Shown in pieces: positions 56,855 to 64,000 of a stretch of DNA of 64,000 bases. The notes under the pieces are model-generated. The model did no database searches. It was not told the DNA's origin and worked only from the letters and a program-made list of their open reading frames with translations. A program made the position numbers and the translations under genes. Source of the DNA: Mycetohabitans endofungorum (GTDB lineage: Bacteria; Pseudomonadota; Gammaproteobacteria; Burkholderiales; Burkholderiaceae); contig NZ_PRDW01000004.1 of assembly GCF_002927045.1 (NCBI RefSeq), positions 186,001-250,000 of the forward strand. The letters are read 5' to 3'. Numbering within the stretch: position 1 is the first letter of the stretch; every line of letters starts with the position of its first letter.

Positions 56855-57089
56855 GATGAGCGGGTCGGCGTTCAACTTTGCCTTGGACATTGCCAGCGTG
56901 GTGCCGTCCGCCGCTTTGATCGTCGTGCTCGCATAGGTTGTCAGCGGCATGTACGACACCGACGCGGTCAATGGACCAGTGCGCGTAGTTCAACCCGAGG
57001 CTGAGGATCGGTGCGAGCGACGACGATGTGTTCACGCTGACCGAAGCGGATCCCGGCTTGCCGGCACCGACGGCCAGTACGCTGCCTAG
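56855..57089 (-). pseudogene. OmpW-like porin relic, frameshifted
   Basis: The minus strand reads AVGAGKPGSASVSVNTSSSL, APILSLGLNYAHWSID, then a frameshift near 56970, then TASVSYMPLTTYASTTIKAA, DGTTLAMSKAKLNADPLI. This is the last third of an OmpW-type eight-strand barrel; the terminal YRF is missing and so is everything before. Between 56744 and 56854 nothing else is seen. Confidence 0.55.
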
Positions 57090-57115
57090 GAAACGTACAC
57101 GCTCCCGTTGCGTAT

Positions 57116-57131
57116 CTGTACAAATATACAG
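57116..57131 (+). promoter_or_regulatory. LexA (SOS) box of dinB
   Basis: CTGTACAAATATACAG is an exact match to the LexA consensus CTGT-N8-ACAG, 47 bp before the dinB ATG. A -10-like TATACT (57133-57138) follows directly, so bound LexA would block the promoter. Confidence 0.92.
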
Positions 57132-57177
57132 GTATACTATCGCCGTTTAGCATCGCATAGCCGCCATTCCAATTGCC

Positions 57178-58347
57178 ATGGTTCCGACGCGCCGGATTGC
57201 CCATCTCGACATGGATGCCTTTTACGCATCCGTCGAGTTGTTGCGCTATCCTGAGCTGCGCGGTAAGGCGGTGGTGATCGGCGGTGGCCGGAAGGCGGCG
57301 CCGCAGACGCTGCCGGACGGCACGCGCCGGTTTGCCCGCTTGCGCGATTATGCCGGTCGTGGTGTGGTCACCACGTCCACGTATGAGGCGCGCGCGCTCG
57401 GCGTGTTTTCCGCAATGGGCATGATGAAGGCCGCGCAGCTCGCGCCCGACGCCATCCTGCTGCCCACTGACTTCGACTCGTATCGCCATTATTCACGGCT
57501 GTTCAAGGCCGCAGTAGCGACTTTCACTGACCAGATCCAGGATCGCGGGATCGATGAGATCTACATTGATTTGACCGCGTTGCCCGACGACACGCGAGCG
57601 CTGGCGATGCGCATCAAGCAGGCGGTACGCGACGCGACCGGTCTCACATGCTCGATCTGCGTTGCGCCGAACAAGCTGCTCGCAAAGATCGGCTCGGAGT
57701 TGGACAAGCCGGACGGCATGACGATTCTGTCCATCACGGACCTGCCGACGCGGATCTGGCCACTGCCAGTGCGCAAGATCAACGGTATCGGCCCGAAGGC
57801 GGGCGAGAAGCTTGTGTCGCTGGGCATCGCCACGGTCGGCGATTTAGCGAAGGCCGATCCCGGACTGCTGCAGGAGCATTTCGGCCACAGTTATGCCGCC
57901 TGGCTGGCCGATGTCGCCCACGGCATCGATGAGCGGCCGGTACAAGTCACGTCGGAGCCGAAATCGATGAGCCGCGAAACCACGTTCGAGCGTGATATGC
58001 ACGTGCGCCACGACCGCGCCGCGCTCTCGGCGATCTTCACGGACCTGTGCGTGCGCGTGGCGCAAGACTTGGCGCGCAAGGGCTATGTCGGACGCACGGT
58101 CGGGCTGAAGCTGCGCTATGCGGATTTCCGCACCGTTACGCGCGATGTCAGCTTGCCGGAGCCCACCGCGGATGCGGCCGTGATTCGGCGCGCCGCCACC
58201 GAATGTCTGAAGCGTGTGCCACTGGACAAGCGGCTCAGGCTGCTCGGTGTGCGGGTCAGTGCACTGCGACCGGCGCACGCGCAGCGCTTGGCGCGCGCGC
58301 CGGTGCAACACGAACTGCCATTTGCCGAAGCAGGGATCCAGAAGTGA
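57178..58347 (+). CDS. dinB: DNA polymerase IV (Y family)
   Basis: Error-prone translesion polymerase induced by DNA damage. The catalytic acidic residues lie in RIAHLDMDAFYASVELLRYP and DRGIDEIYIDLT. The palm carries a 20-residue insertion (GRKAAPQTLPDGTRRFARLR) seen in other betaproteobacterial DinB. The helix-hairpin-helix is KINGIGPKAGEKLVSLGI, and the C-terminal little finger ends VQHELPFAE, a clamp-binding-like tail. 389 aa. Under LexA control by the box upstream. Confidence 0.96.
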   Translation: MVPTRRIAHLDMDAFYASVELLRYPELRGKAVVIGGGRKAAPQTLPDGTRRFARLRDYAGRGVVTTSTYEARALGVFSAMGMMKAAQLAPDAILLPTDFDSYRHYSRLFKAAVATFTDQIQDRGIDEIYIDLTALPDDTRALAMRIKQAVRDATGLTCSICVAPNKLLAKIGSELDKPDGMTILSITDLPTRIWPLPVRKINGIGPKAGEKLVSLGIATVGDLAKADPGLLQEHFGHSYAAWLADVAHGIDERPVQVTSEPKSMSRETTFERDMHVRHDRAALSAIFTDLCVRVAQDLARKGYVGRTVGLKLRYADFRTVTRDVSLPEPTADAAVIRRAATECLKRVPLDKRLRLLGVRVSALRPAHAQRLARAPVQHELPFAEAGIQK

Positions 58348-58440
58348 ACTGCTCCCGTGCTCTCGCTGAACTCCCATTGCGCGACGAAAGCCATCGGTGA
58401 TCAACAGCCACGGCTCGGTGGCGCGACGGATATCACCGCG

Positions 58441-59091
58441 CTAGCTGACCGGAAATCCGACGCGCTCCATGGTGCCGATGTGACGTGACAGCAATTGAGC
58501 GGCACGCTCGAGATCATGGCCTTTCAACGCGTTGATGATCAGTTGATGATCGTGGTTCGAGCGCGATTGCCAGCCGCGCGCCCGGCCGACGGCGAGTACG
58601 AAGCGCGAACTGGTCAGTTGCAGCACGTCCAGCGTCGCCAGCAGGCGGGGCATCGCGCAATGGCGCACCAGCGCATGGTGGAACGCACGGTTGGCTGCAT
58701 CCCACGACGCAAGCGAATTGGCGGCGTCGCACGCGGCGTGGGCGTTTTCAAGCGCCTCGAAATGTTCGGCGCGCAAGTGTGGCATGGCGTGGCGCAGCGC
58801 GAGCGGCTCGAGCACCGCCCGCATGTCAACTGCTTCCTTGATGGCGGCACGATCCAATGCGGTGACGCGTACGCCGCGCCTGTGCAGAATCGTTACCAGT
58901 CCGATTGCCTGCAGCCGCTGAAACGCTTCGCGCACAGGTACATGGCTCGCCCCAAATTCCTTGGCGATGTGGTCCTGCCGAAGAGCGGTACCGCCGGCTA
59001 ACTCCCCGCTGACAATACGCTCGCGCAACCGGTCGACAATATACTCGACCAAGCTCGGCGTGCGGGTATCGCTTAGGCGCCCAATGTCCAT
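58441..59091 (-). CDS. bioR: GntR-family regulator, FCD type, BioR-like
   Basis: 216 aa. The N-terminal winged helix-turn-helix is VDRLRERIVSGELAGGTALR, QDHIAKEFGASHVPVREAFQ and RLQAIGLVTILHRRGVRVTA. The C-terminal FCD ligand domain has ANRAFHHALVRHC. The QDHIA...VPVREA...RRGVRV pattern resembles BioR, the biotin regulator of alphaproteobacteria. It is divergent from bioB, and two sites close to the BioR consensus TTATCTATAA lie between them. The FCD class is sure; the BioR identity is inferred. Confidence 0.7.
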   Translation of the reverse strand: MDIGRLSDTRTPSLVEYIVDRLRERIVSGELAGGTALRQDHIAKEFGASHVPVREAFQRLQAIGLVTILHRRGVRVTALDRAAIKEAVDMRAVLEPLALRHAMPHLRAEHFEALENAHAACDAANSLASWDAANRAFHHALVRHCAMPRLLATLDVLQLTSSRFVLAVGRARGWQSRSNHDHQLIINALKGHDLERAAQLLSRHIGTMERVGFPVS

Positions 59092-59099
59092 TTCATAGA

Positions 59100-59109
59100 T
59101 TATCTATTT
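59100..59109. promoter_or_regulatory. BioR-like operator 1 (at the regulator start)
   Basis: TTATCTATTT matches the published BioR palindrome TTATCTATAA in eight of ten positions and lies 9-18 bp upstream of the regulator's ATG, where binding would repress its own gene. It sits inside TAGATTATCTATT (59096-59108), which is repeated exactly at 59183-59195. Confidence 0.55.
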
Positions 59110-59186
59110 TCATGAGTAGGTAAACTGACGTCAATTCCGTTATAACATCCGGGACGCAATCGGTGTGAGCTTGGGAAGTTGGTAGA

Positions 59187-59196
59187 TTATCTATTA
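59187..59196. promoter_or_regulatory. BioR-like operator 2 (upstream of bioB)
   Basis: TTATCTATTA matches TTATCTATAA in nine of ten positions and lies about 110 bp before the bioB ATG. The shared 13-bp unit TAGATTATCTATT occurs twice in the same orientation, 87 bp apart, in an otherwise GC-rich intergenic region. Confidence 0.55.
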
Positions 59197-59307
59197 AATA
59201 AGCCGGGTGGTCGATACCACTGCGGCCGTGGCGCGTCAGCGGCGCGTGTCACACCTACCCGTAGCCGCCGGGTCGTTTGGATCCCATCCGCATAGGAGTA
59301 TCTGCAT

Positions 59308-60348
59308 ATGTCGATTAGGCCAACAGAATCGTCGGCTCATTCCTCCAATCTGTCCGGCGACGACGCAGCGCCAATCCGGCACGATTGGACGCGCGAGCAA
59401 ATTACGGCGTTGTTCGATTTGCCATTCGATGACCTGCTATATCGCGCGCATACCGTGCAGCGACGCTATCATGCCGGCCGCGGCCTGCAAATTTCGCAAT
59501 TGCTGTCCATCAAGACGGGTGGATGCCCGGAGGACTGTGGCTACTGCAGTCAATCGGTCCACGCCGAGACCGACCTGAAAGCGATCGCATTGATGAGCGT
59601 GGACGCGGTGTTGCAGGCCGCTGCGCAGGCCAAGGCCGCCGGCGTGCAGCGCTTTTGCATGGGGGCCGCATGGCGCAGTCCGCGCGAGCGCGACCTGGAG
59701 CGGGTCTGCGCGATGGTGGAGGGCGTGAAGGCGCTGGGGCTGGAGACCTGCGTGACGCTCGGCATGTTGACCGACGCACAAGCGCAGCGCCTAGCCGACT
59801 CCGGACTGGACTACTACAACCACAACATTGACACGAGTCCCGAATACTATCCATCCGTGATCACCACGCGTACGTTGCAGGAGCGGCTTGACACACTCGA
59901 GCACGTGCGCAACGCGGGCCTGAAGGTTTGCTGCGGCGGCATCGTCGGCATGGGGGAGTCGCGCGAGGACCGAGTCGGCATGTTGCAGACATTGGCCAAT
60001 TTGCCAGCACACCCGGAGTCAGTGCCGGTCAATTCCCTAATGCGGATCGAAGGCACGCGGCTCGCGCACGAGCGCGACGTCGATGGGTTGGAGTTCGTGC
60101 GCACGATCGCGGTGGCCCGCATCGTGATGCCGGCGTCCGTGATACGGCTCTCAGCCGGGCGTGAGCACATGAGCGACGAGCTTCAGGCGCTGTGCCTGTT
60201 TGCTGGCGCCGGCTCGGTGTTCATCGGCGAGAAACTGTTGACCACGTCCAATCCGGCTCCCCATCAGGACCGCGAGCTGATCGACCGGCTTGGCGCGACG
60301 AGCCAGGAATCGGCCCCGATCCAATGGATCGCCAAATCACGGCAATGA
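59308..60348 (+). CDS. bioB: Biotin synthase
   Basis: Radical SAM enzyme that inserts sulfur into dethiobiotin, the last step of biotin synthesis. The cluster motif is [13 protein letters not shown] (C-x3-C-x2-C), preceded by [11 protein letters not shown]. The second-cluster ligands lie in [23 protein letters not shown] and [15 protein letters not shown]. The C-terminus is ETAPIQ-like ([13 protein letters not shown]). 346 aa. In most Burkholderia bioB follows bioAFD; here it stands first and is followed by a broken bioF, with a BioR-like gene divergent. Confidence 0.97.
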   Translation: MSIRPTESSAHSSNLSGDDAAPIRHDWTREQITALFDLPFDDLLYRAHTVQRRYHAGRGLQISQLLSIKTGGCPEDCGYCSQSVHAETDLKAIALMSVDAVLQAAAQAKAAGVQRFCMGAAWRSPRERDLERVCAMVEGVKALGLETCVTLGMLTDAQAQRLADSGLDYYNHNIDTSPEYYPSVITTRTLQERLDTLEHVRNAGLKVCCGGIVGMGESREDRVGMLQTLANLPAHPESVPVNSLMRIEGTRLAHERDVDGLEFVRTIAVARIVMPASVIRLSAGREHMSDELQALCLFAGAGSVFIGEKLLTTSNPAPHQDRELIDRLGATSQESAPIQWIAKSRQ

Positions 60349-60365
60349 TCTCCAGGAACACTCGC

Positions 60366-60512
60366 ATGAAGCTGATTGAATCGCTTGGGCGTGGCTTGTC
60401 GGCGCTCGATGCAGACCACTTGCGCCGGCATCGGCGCATTGCCGACAGTGCGTGCAGCGCGCGGATGAGCGTGGACGGGCGACGCATCGTGGGTTTTGCG
60501 AGTAACGACTAA
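60366..60512 (+). pseudogene. bioF: bioF, truncated after 48 codons
   Basis: An open frame starts 17 bp after bioB with [40 protein letters not shown] and IVGFASND, then stops. This is the N-terminus of 8-amino-7-oxononanoate synthase up to the point where YLGLA normally follows. The PLP domain with the catalytic Lys is gone. A run of eight or nine C directly after the stop (60517 on) marks the break. The product cannot be active. Confidence 0.8.
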
Positions 60513-60824
60513 AATCCCCCCCCGGCACGCAATTTATGCCCCTGTTGTGCGAGCACGGCTGGCTATGCCGCTCAGCGCCGACTCGCGCCGTGCAAGTTAC
60601 GCTGCCCGACTGGACCGCACTGCATGAGTATCTCGGTCGGGATGACAAGATGTTGCGGATGTCGCGGAAGTCCCTGAGTTGCATCCGCTGGCCTGAGCCG
60701 CGTGGGCATGCACCGCGCCGATTGCCGCGACGCCGCGGTCGATGCCGCCAGAAGTCTGAAGGACGCACGGGCGGGCGCTGGCACATGAAATGCTTAATGT
60801 CGGATCGCGACAATGGAGGGCATC
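60513..60824. other. Region with no recognised gene
   Basis: About 310 bp between the bioF break and the next open frame. It starts with a poly-C run. Open frames on both strands show no known domain, and I find no continuation of bioF in any frame. Confidence 0.4.
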
Positions 60825-61268
60825 ATGGGGCATCAACGATATTCGGATCGCGTGACGCGCGATCAAGGGCACGCACAATGGACGCTGCGACAGGTGCCCA
60901 GGGCTTCACGGTCATCACGGCCATGCCTCGGCCTGGCGGCATTAACGCTGGTTTGCTGCGTCGCCGCCGCTGTGCCGCGGGCGGCGCTCGCAGGCACCGC
61001 GGATCGCTCGGTTGACAATCGCTCGGCCGACACGAGGTCTGCCGGTACGGTGGCACAAGCGAAGCCGGCGCCGGCGGCACCGGACCCAGCGGCGACGCAG
61101 GGGAAGCGAGTCGCGCCGCCGATGCAACAATCCGGCGGCAGTGCCGACCACGCTCGTCATCGCGGCGCAGGCAACCACCCACCCAGTGATCGAAAGAACG
61201 GGCTGGGGCTCGACACCGACAAGAGCGGACTCACTGAGCAGCCACAGCCGTCCAAGCTTAGGCGGTAG
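60825..61268 (+). CDS. Hypothetical exported protein
   Basis: 147 aa. A long basic N-terminus is followed by a hydrophobic signal-like core (CLGLAALTLVCCVAAAVP) with a possible cut after RAALAG. The mature part is polar and low in complexity (TADRSVDNRSADTRSAGTVA, KPAPAAPDPAATQGKR) with HARHRGAGNHPP near the end. GGAGGG five bases before the ATG at 60825 supports the start. No known family; it could also be non-coding. Confidence 0.4.
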   Translation: MGHQRYSDRVTRDQGHAQWTLRQVPRASRSSRPCLGLAALTLVCCVAAAVPRAALAGTADRSVDNRSADTRSAGTVAQAKPAPAAPDPAATQGKRVAPPMQQSGGSADHARHRGAGNHPPSDRKNGLGLDTDKSGLTEQPQPSKLRR

Positions 61269-61421
61269 CGGCGCGTTTCGTACCCCGGTCGTCGGTGGGG
61301 CGGAATGTATCGCTGGAGCCCTATCCAAGCAAGTGGCCGATTTACTTGACTCGGTGGGGTACGCGGCATCCCCGGAAGGCAGTCGAACCCAAGTGCTGAC
61401 GTAACGTTGGCGCGGTCAGTG

Positions 61422-62255
61422 TTAGGCGGGGTGGGGTACGGCATCGCGCAGGCCGAACGGCTGTGGCATGGCGCCATGCCGCGCCTCGGGCCACGGTGTG
61501 AGGACCTGCGCGCCGGTCTCCGTCACCACGACCATATGTTCCCACTGCGCGGACCACGAGCCATCCTGCGTCACGACTGTCCAGCCGTCCGCCAGTTGCC
61601 GCGTGTCAGCCGACCCGGCGTTAAACATTGGCTCGATCGTAAAAATCATGCCGGGCTTCAGTTCGAGGCCGGTTCTCGGGCGTCCATAGTGGAGCACCTG
61701 CGGCTCGTCGTGATAGACGCGTCCGATCCCGTGGCCGCAATACTCGCGTACGATACCGAAGCCTTCGCGTTGCCCGACGCGCTGGATCGCATGGCCGACA
61801 TCGCCGAGCGTGGCGCCCGGACGCACGGCGGCAATGCCCGCCATCATCGCTTCGTACGTAGTGCGCACTAGTCGCCGTGCCTCATCGTCTGGCTCGCCGA
61901 CAAAGTACATGCGGCTCGTATCGCCATACCAGCCGTCCTTGATCACGGCGACGTCGATGTTCAGAATGTCGCCGTCTTGCAACGGGCGCGATGACGGAAT
62001 GCCGTGGCACACCACGTGGTTCACCGACGCGCAGATCGTCTTCGGATAACTGTGATAGCCAACGTTGGCCGGCGTCGCTCGTTGCACATTGACGATATAG
62101 TCATGGCATAGCCGGTCGAGTTCGTCGGTGCTCACGCCGGGCTTCACGTAAGGGCCGATCATCTGCAAGACGTCCGCGGCCAGCATGCCGGCACGACGGG
62201 CCATCGCAATCTCGGCGCGCGAACGGAGCGGGACTCGGGCAGCGCGCCGCATCAT
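61422..62255 (-). CDS. map: Type I methionine aminopeptidase
   Basis: Removes the initiator Met. It starts LRSRAEIAMARRAGMLAADV; metal ligands are in LNIDVAVIKDGWYGDTSRMY (two Asp), EYCGHGIGRVYHDEPQV (His), FTIEPMF and SAQWEHMVVVTE (Glu). 277 aa. The start ATG overlaps the TGA of the ParD-like gene by 4 bp. The housekeeping map gene of this lineage normally lies before rpsB-tsf-pyrH, just outside the window, so this is probably a second copy. The C-terminal 15 residues are extra. Confidence 0.94.
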   Translation of the reverse strand: MMRRAARVPLRSRAEIAMARRAGMLAADVLQMIGPYVKPGVSTDELDRLCHDYIVNVQRATPANVGYHSYPKTICASVNHVVCHGIPSSRPLQDGDILNIDVAVIKDGWYGDTSRMYFVGEPDDEARRLVRTTYEAMMAGIAAVRPGATLGDVGHAIQRVGQREGFGIVREYCGHGIGRVYHDEPQVLHYGRPRTGLELKPGMIFTIEPMFNAGSADTRQLADGWTVVTQDGSWSAQWEHMVVVTETGAQVLTPWPEARHGAMPQPFGLRDAVPHPA

Positions 62256-62485
62256 GCTGCCTTGCTGACGTCGTTGTCCAAGCCGGCAGTATGCCAAGGC
62301 GTGCCCGCCGCCTCGGCCTGCATTAACAGCCGGCATAGTCCGGTGTAGTCGAGCGTTGGGTTCAATTCCGCAAGCATCCCGATGCGCAGCCAGTGTTCGG
62401 CCTGCGCGTTGATTGAGCGGCTCAGCGCGCCGCTTGCGTAGCGCAGCGACTCGTGCATCTGTTCGGAGATTTTAACGATGCCCAT
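62252..62485 (-). CDS. ParD-like antitoxin-family protein
   Basis: 77 aa: MGIVKISEQMHESLRYASGA, LSRSINAQAEHWLRIGMLAE. This is the ParD-like ribbon-helix-helix family (Pfam ParD_like); the C-terminal half is NPTLDYTGLCRLLMQAEAAG. It is coupled to a methionine aminopeptidase gene by ATGA, in the place where a toxin gene would stand. A palindrome lies just upstream. Probably binds its own promoter; a toxin-antitoxin role is unproven. Confidence 0.8.
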   Translation of the reverse strand: MGIVKISEQMHESLRYASGALSRSINAQAEHWLRIGMLAELNPTLDYTGLCRLLMQAEAAGTPWHTAGLDNDVSKAA

Positions 62486-62513
62486 CGGTGACTGTTCGAA
62501 TATATGTTATGTA

Positions 62514-62529
62514 TATGATTCGTATCATA
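62514..62529. promoter_or_regulatory. Palindrome upstream of the ParD-like gene
   Basis: TATGAT, four bases (TCGT), ATCATA form a perfect 6-bp inverted repeat 29-44 bp upstream of the ParD-like ATG, within an AT-rich stretch that should hold the promoter. A likely operator for the ribbon-helix-helix protein itself. The remaining stretch to 62805 shows no gene. Confidence 0.5.
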
Positions 62530-62805
62530 CTACACTGTCGAAACAAGTTAAACCCACCCGTAGCGGTAGCGGCGATGGTCCCGGATAATAGGTGTGTCCA
62601 CGCTAAGACTTGAGCTTAACTTAGCCTCAGCCGTAACGAACGCACCAGTGAGACAGGCCTTGTACTCCCTGCTGCACGACAGCATTTCGCACGGTAAGAG
62701 GGTGGATGGCCAACGCGATTGGTTCGACGGGCACCGTACCTCGCGTGCGCCAGCCCGCAGCGTGTCCATGCAGCGGCCTCACGCGGGCCGATATATGGAG
62801 GATCG

Positions 62806-62859
62806 ATGAGACTTTACGATGAACGAAAACGTACGCCAACCCTTACCGCACACCCATAA
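62806..62859 (+). CDS. Possible 17-aa leader ORF overlapping the LysR start
   Basis: GGAGG at 62798-62802 precedes an ATG at 62806 that opens MRLYDERKRTPTLTAHP and stops at 62857-62859, overlapping the LysR gene (start 62819) in another frame. The LysR ATG itself has no good ribosome site. Translation of the short frame could help or hinder LysR initiation. Could equally be chance. Confidence 0.3.
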   Translation: MRLYDERKRTPTLTAHP

Positions 62860-63820
62860 GCTTACGCATGTTTCGCTGTCGCGCAAGCTCAAGTTGCAGC
62901 AGTTGATCCTGATCGCCAAGGTCATCGACAGTGGGTCGCTGCTGCGCGCTGCCAATGAGTTGAGCATGACGCAGCCGGCGTTGACCAAGTCCGTCCAGGA
63001 GTTGGAGGCATTCTTCGGCGAGGCCCTGTTCGAGCGCACGAACCGCGGCGTCGTGCCAACGGAACTGGGCCGGCTGCTGGGCCGTCGCGCTAAATCGATG
63101 ATCACCGAACTGCGCTACCTAACCGACGAGGTCAATGCTCTGCAAAGCGGTACGGCCGGGCACGTGATCGTCGGCACGCTGATATCGGCGTCGGCCCGGC
63201 TGCTGCCGGTGGCGATCCGCAAATTGAAGGAGAAGGCGCCGGACATGCTGATCACGGTGCGCGAGGGGGCGACTGCGCAGTTGTTCCCGGCGCTGGCAAC
63301 CGGCGACCTGGATATCGTGGTCGGCCGCCTGCCTGAGCGCGAGCTGCCGCTTGCCAATGCGTTCCCGCTGCAACACGAGGTCCTGTTCGAGGAATCGATG
63401 TGCGTGGTGGTCGGTGCTAGGCATGCGGCAGGCCTACCCGCGCAACCGGGCCTTGCCGACTTGATGCACTTGCCGTGGATCGTGCCACTTGGTGATTCTC
63501 CAGTGCGCTTGCGAGCTGAACGGCTGTTCTATGATGCCGACTTGCCGATGCCGGCCGATCGCGTCGAGTCGCTGTCAATGCTGACCAATCTCGGCTTGTT
63601 GCTCGAGCGACCCTGCGCGGCGCTGATGCCGCGCGCCGCCGCGCGTCAGTTCGTCGATGCGGGTTTGTTGGCGGTTGTCGAGATCACCGAGGCGGCGGAC
63701 TTTGGCGCCGTGGGATTTTCGGTCCGGGCAAACAAGAAAATTAGCCCTGCATGCATGCGCTTCATCGCCTGCCTTCGTGAAAGTGCGGCCTTGGTTCACG
63801 GCGTGCTCGACGGCGGATAG
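62819..63820 (+). CDS. LysR-family transcriptional regulator (GbpR/PcaQ-like)
   Basis: 333 aa. The helix-turn-helix is LQQLILIAKVIDSGSLLRAA, NELSMTQPALTKSVQELEAF, FGEALFERTNRGVVPTELG; the effector domain starts near residue 110 (GHVIVGTLISASARLLPVAI). The TQPALTKSVQELE pattern and length fit the GbpR/PcaQ branch. The start at 62819 is forced by a stop in frame just upstream, and the ribosome site is poor. No target gene lies next to it within the window. 63821-64000 holds no visible gene. Confidence 0.9.
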   Translation: MNENVRQPLPHTHKLTHVSLSRKLKLQQLILIAKVIDSGSLLRAANELSMTQPALTKSVQELEAFFGEALFERTNRGVVPTELGRLLGRRAKSMITELRYLTDEVNALQSGTAGHVIVGTLISASARLLPVAIRKLKEKAPDMLITVREGATAQLFPALATGDLDIVVGRLPERELPLANAFPLQHEVLFEESMCVVVGARHAAGLPAQPGLADLMHLPWIVPLGDSPVRLRAERLFYDADLPMPADRVESLSMLTNLGLLLERPCAALMPRAAARQFVDAGLLAVVEITEAADFGAVGFSVRANKKISPACMRFIACLRESAALVHGVLDGG

Positions 63821-64000
63821 ATCGGTATAACGGTAGGGAATAGCGCATCCTGAAAAGGTTATTATTGTTTATGCTCAACGCCGCTTAGACTGGCTGCACT
63901 GCTCTGATTCGTAGACCTGACGCGCGGCTCGGGCAGGTCGCCGCGGCGATGCGGCGACATACCGGGAGCGGGCCGCCGTTCCGTCTGCTGAATCAATATA

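Noticed and set aside
1-64000. CRISPR array, prophage or intact integrative element
   Set aside because: No regular direct repeats with spacers, no phage structural genes and no integrase were seen on reading both strands.

Overview
The window is a continuous piece of a betaproteobacterial chromosome. The gene order pyrH-frr-uppS-cdsA-dxr-rseP-bamA-skp-lpxD-fabZ-lpxA-lpxB-rnhB and the Burkholderia-like protein sequences place it in the Burkholderiaceae. A secreted GH18 chitinase with a chitin-binding module and a large number of gene relics fit a host-associated, genome-reducing member such as the fungal endosymbiont genus Mycetohabitans (formerly Burkholderia rhizoxinica group). The genus assignment is an inference from gene content.

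1-13.3 kb is a dense envelope and housekeeping operon on the plus strand: ribosome recycling, undecaprenyl-PP, CDP-diacylglycerol and isoprenoid synthesis, RseP, BamA/Skp outer-membrane assembly, lipid A synthesis, RNase HII and an rRNA methyltransferase. 13.3-25.1 kb holds divergent ppsR/ppsA sharing a control region with a perfect 18-bp inverted repeat, an NfeD/SPFH membrane pair, smpB facing ratA-rnfH, a DMT exporter, and guaB-membrane protein-guaA.

25.1-32.3 kb, between guaA and a tRNA-Ser(GGA) gene, looks like an eroded accessory segment. It has a FitA-like antitoxin with a truncated FitB toxin, AraC and LysR regulators, an intact SDR, a SnoaL-like protein and a zinc alcohol dehydrogenase, set among fragments of SDRs, pirin, folP and an IS3 OrfA.

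32.6-42 kb carries a PLD-type nuclease, a Zn/Cd/Pb P-type ATPase divergent from its MerR regulator with a textbook operator between them, a PRC-barrel lipoprotein with an MFS transporter, an OpgC-like membrane protein, a secreted esterase and a LuxR regulator with a complete acyl-homoserine-lactone pocket but no luxI nearby. 42.4-50.3 kb has cspA with a clear sigma-70 promoter, two small Burkholderia-type proteins, a copper cluster (two small exported metal-binding-like proteins, a TolC-type lipoprotein and a Tat multicopper oxidase), a class A beta-lactamase, an XRE regulator and two Hsp20 chaperones behind a sigma-32-type promoter.

50.5-64 kb has a bifunctional penicillin-binding protein whose KTG motif reads KMG, relics of a DMT transporter, an acyltransferase-3 and an OmpW porin, a flavin oxidoreductase, the chitinase, dinB with a LexA box, and a biotin locus. 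In that locus a BioR-like GntR regulator faces bioB, with two BioR-like operators between them, and is followed by only the first 48 codons of bioF. The end holds a ParD-like/methionine aminopeptidase operon and a LysR regulator. No rRNA, CRISPR array, integrase or intact insertion sequence was seen.
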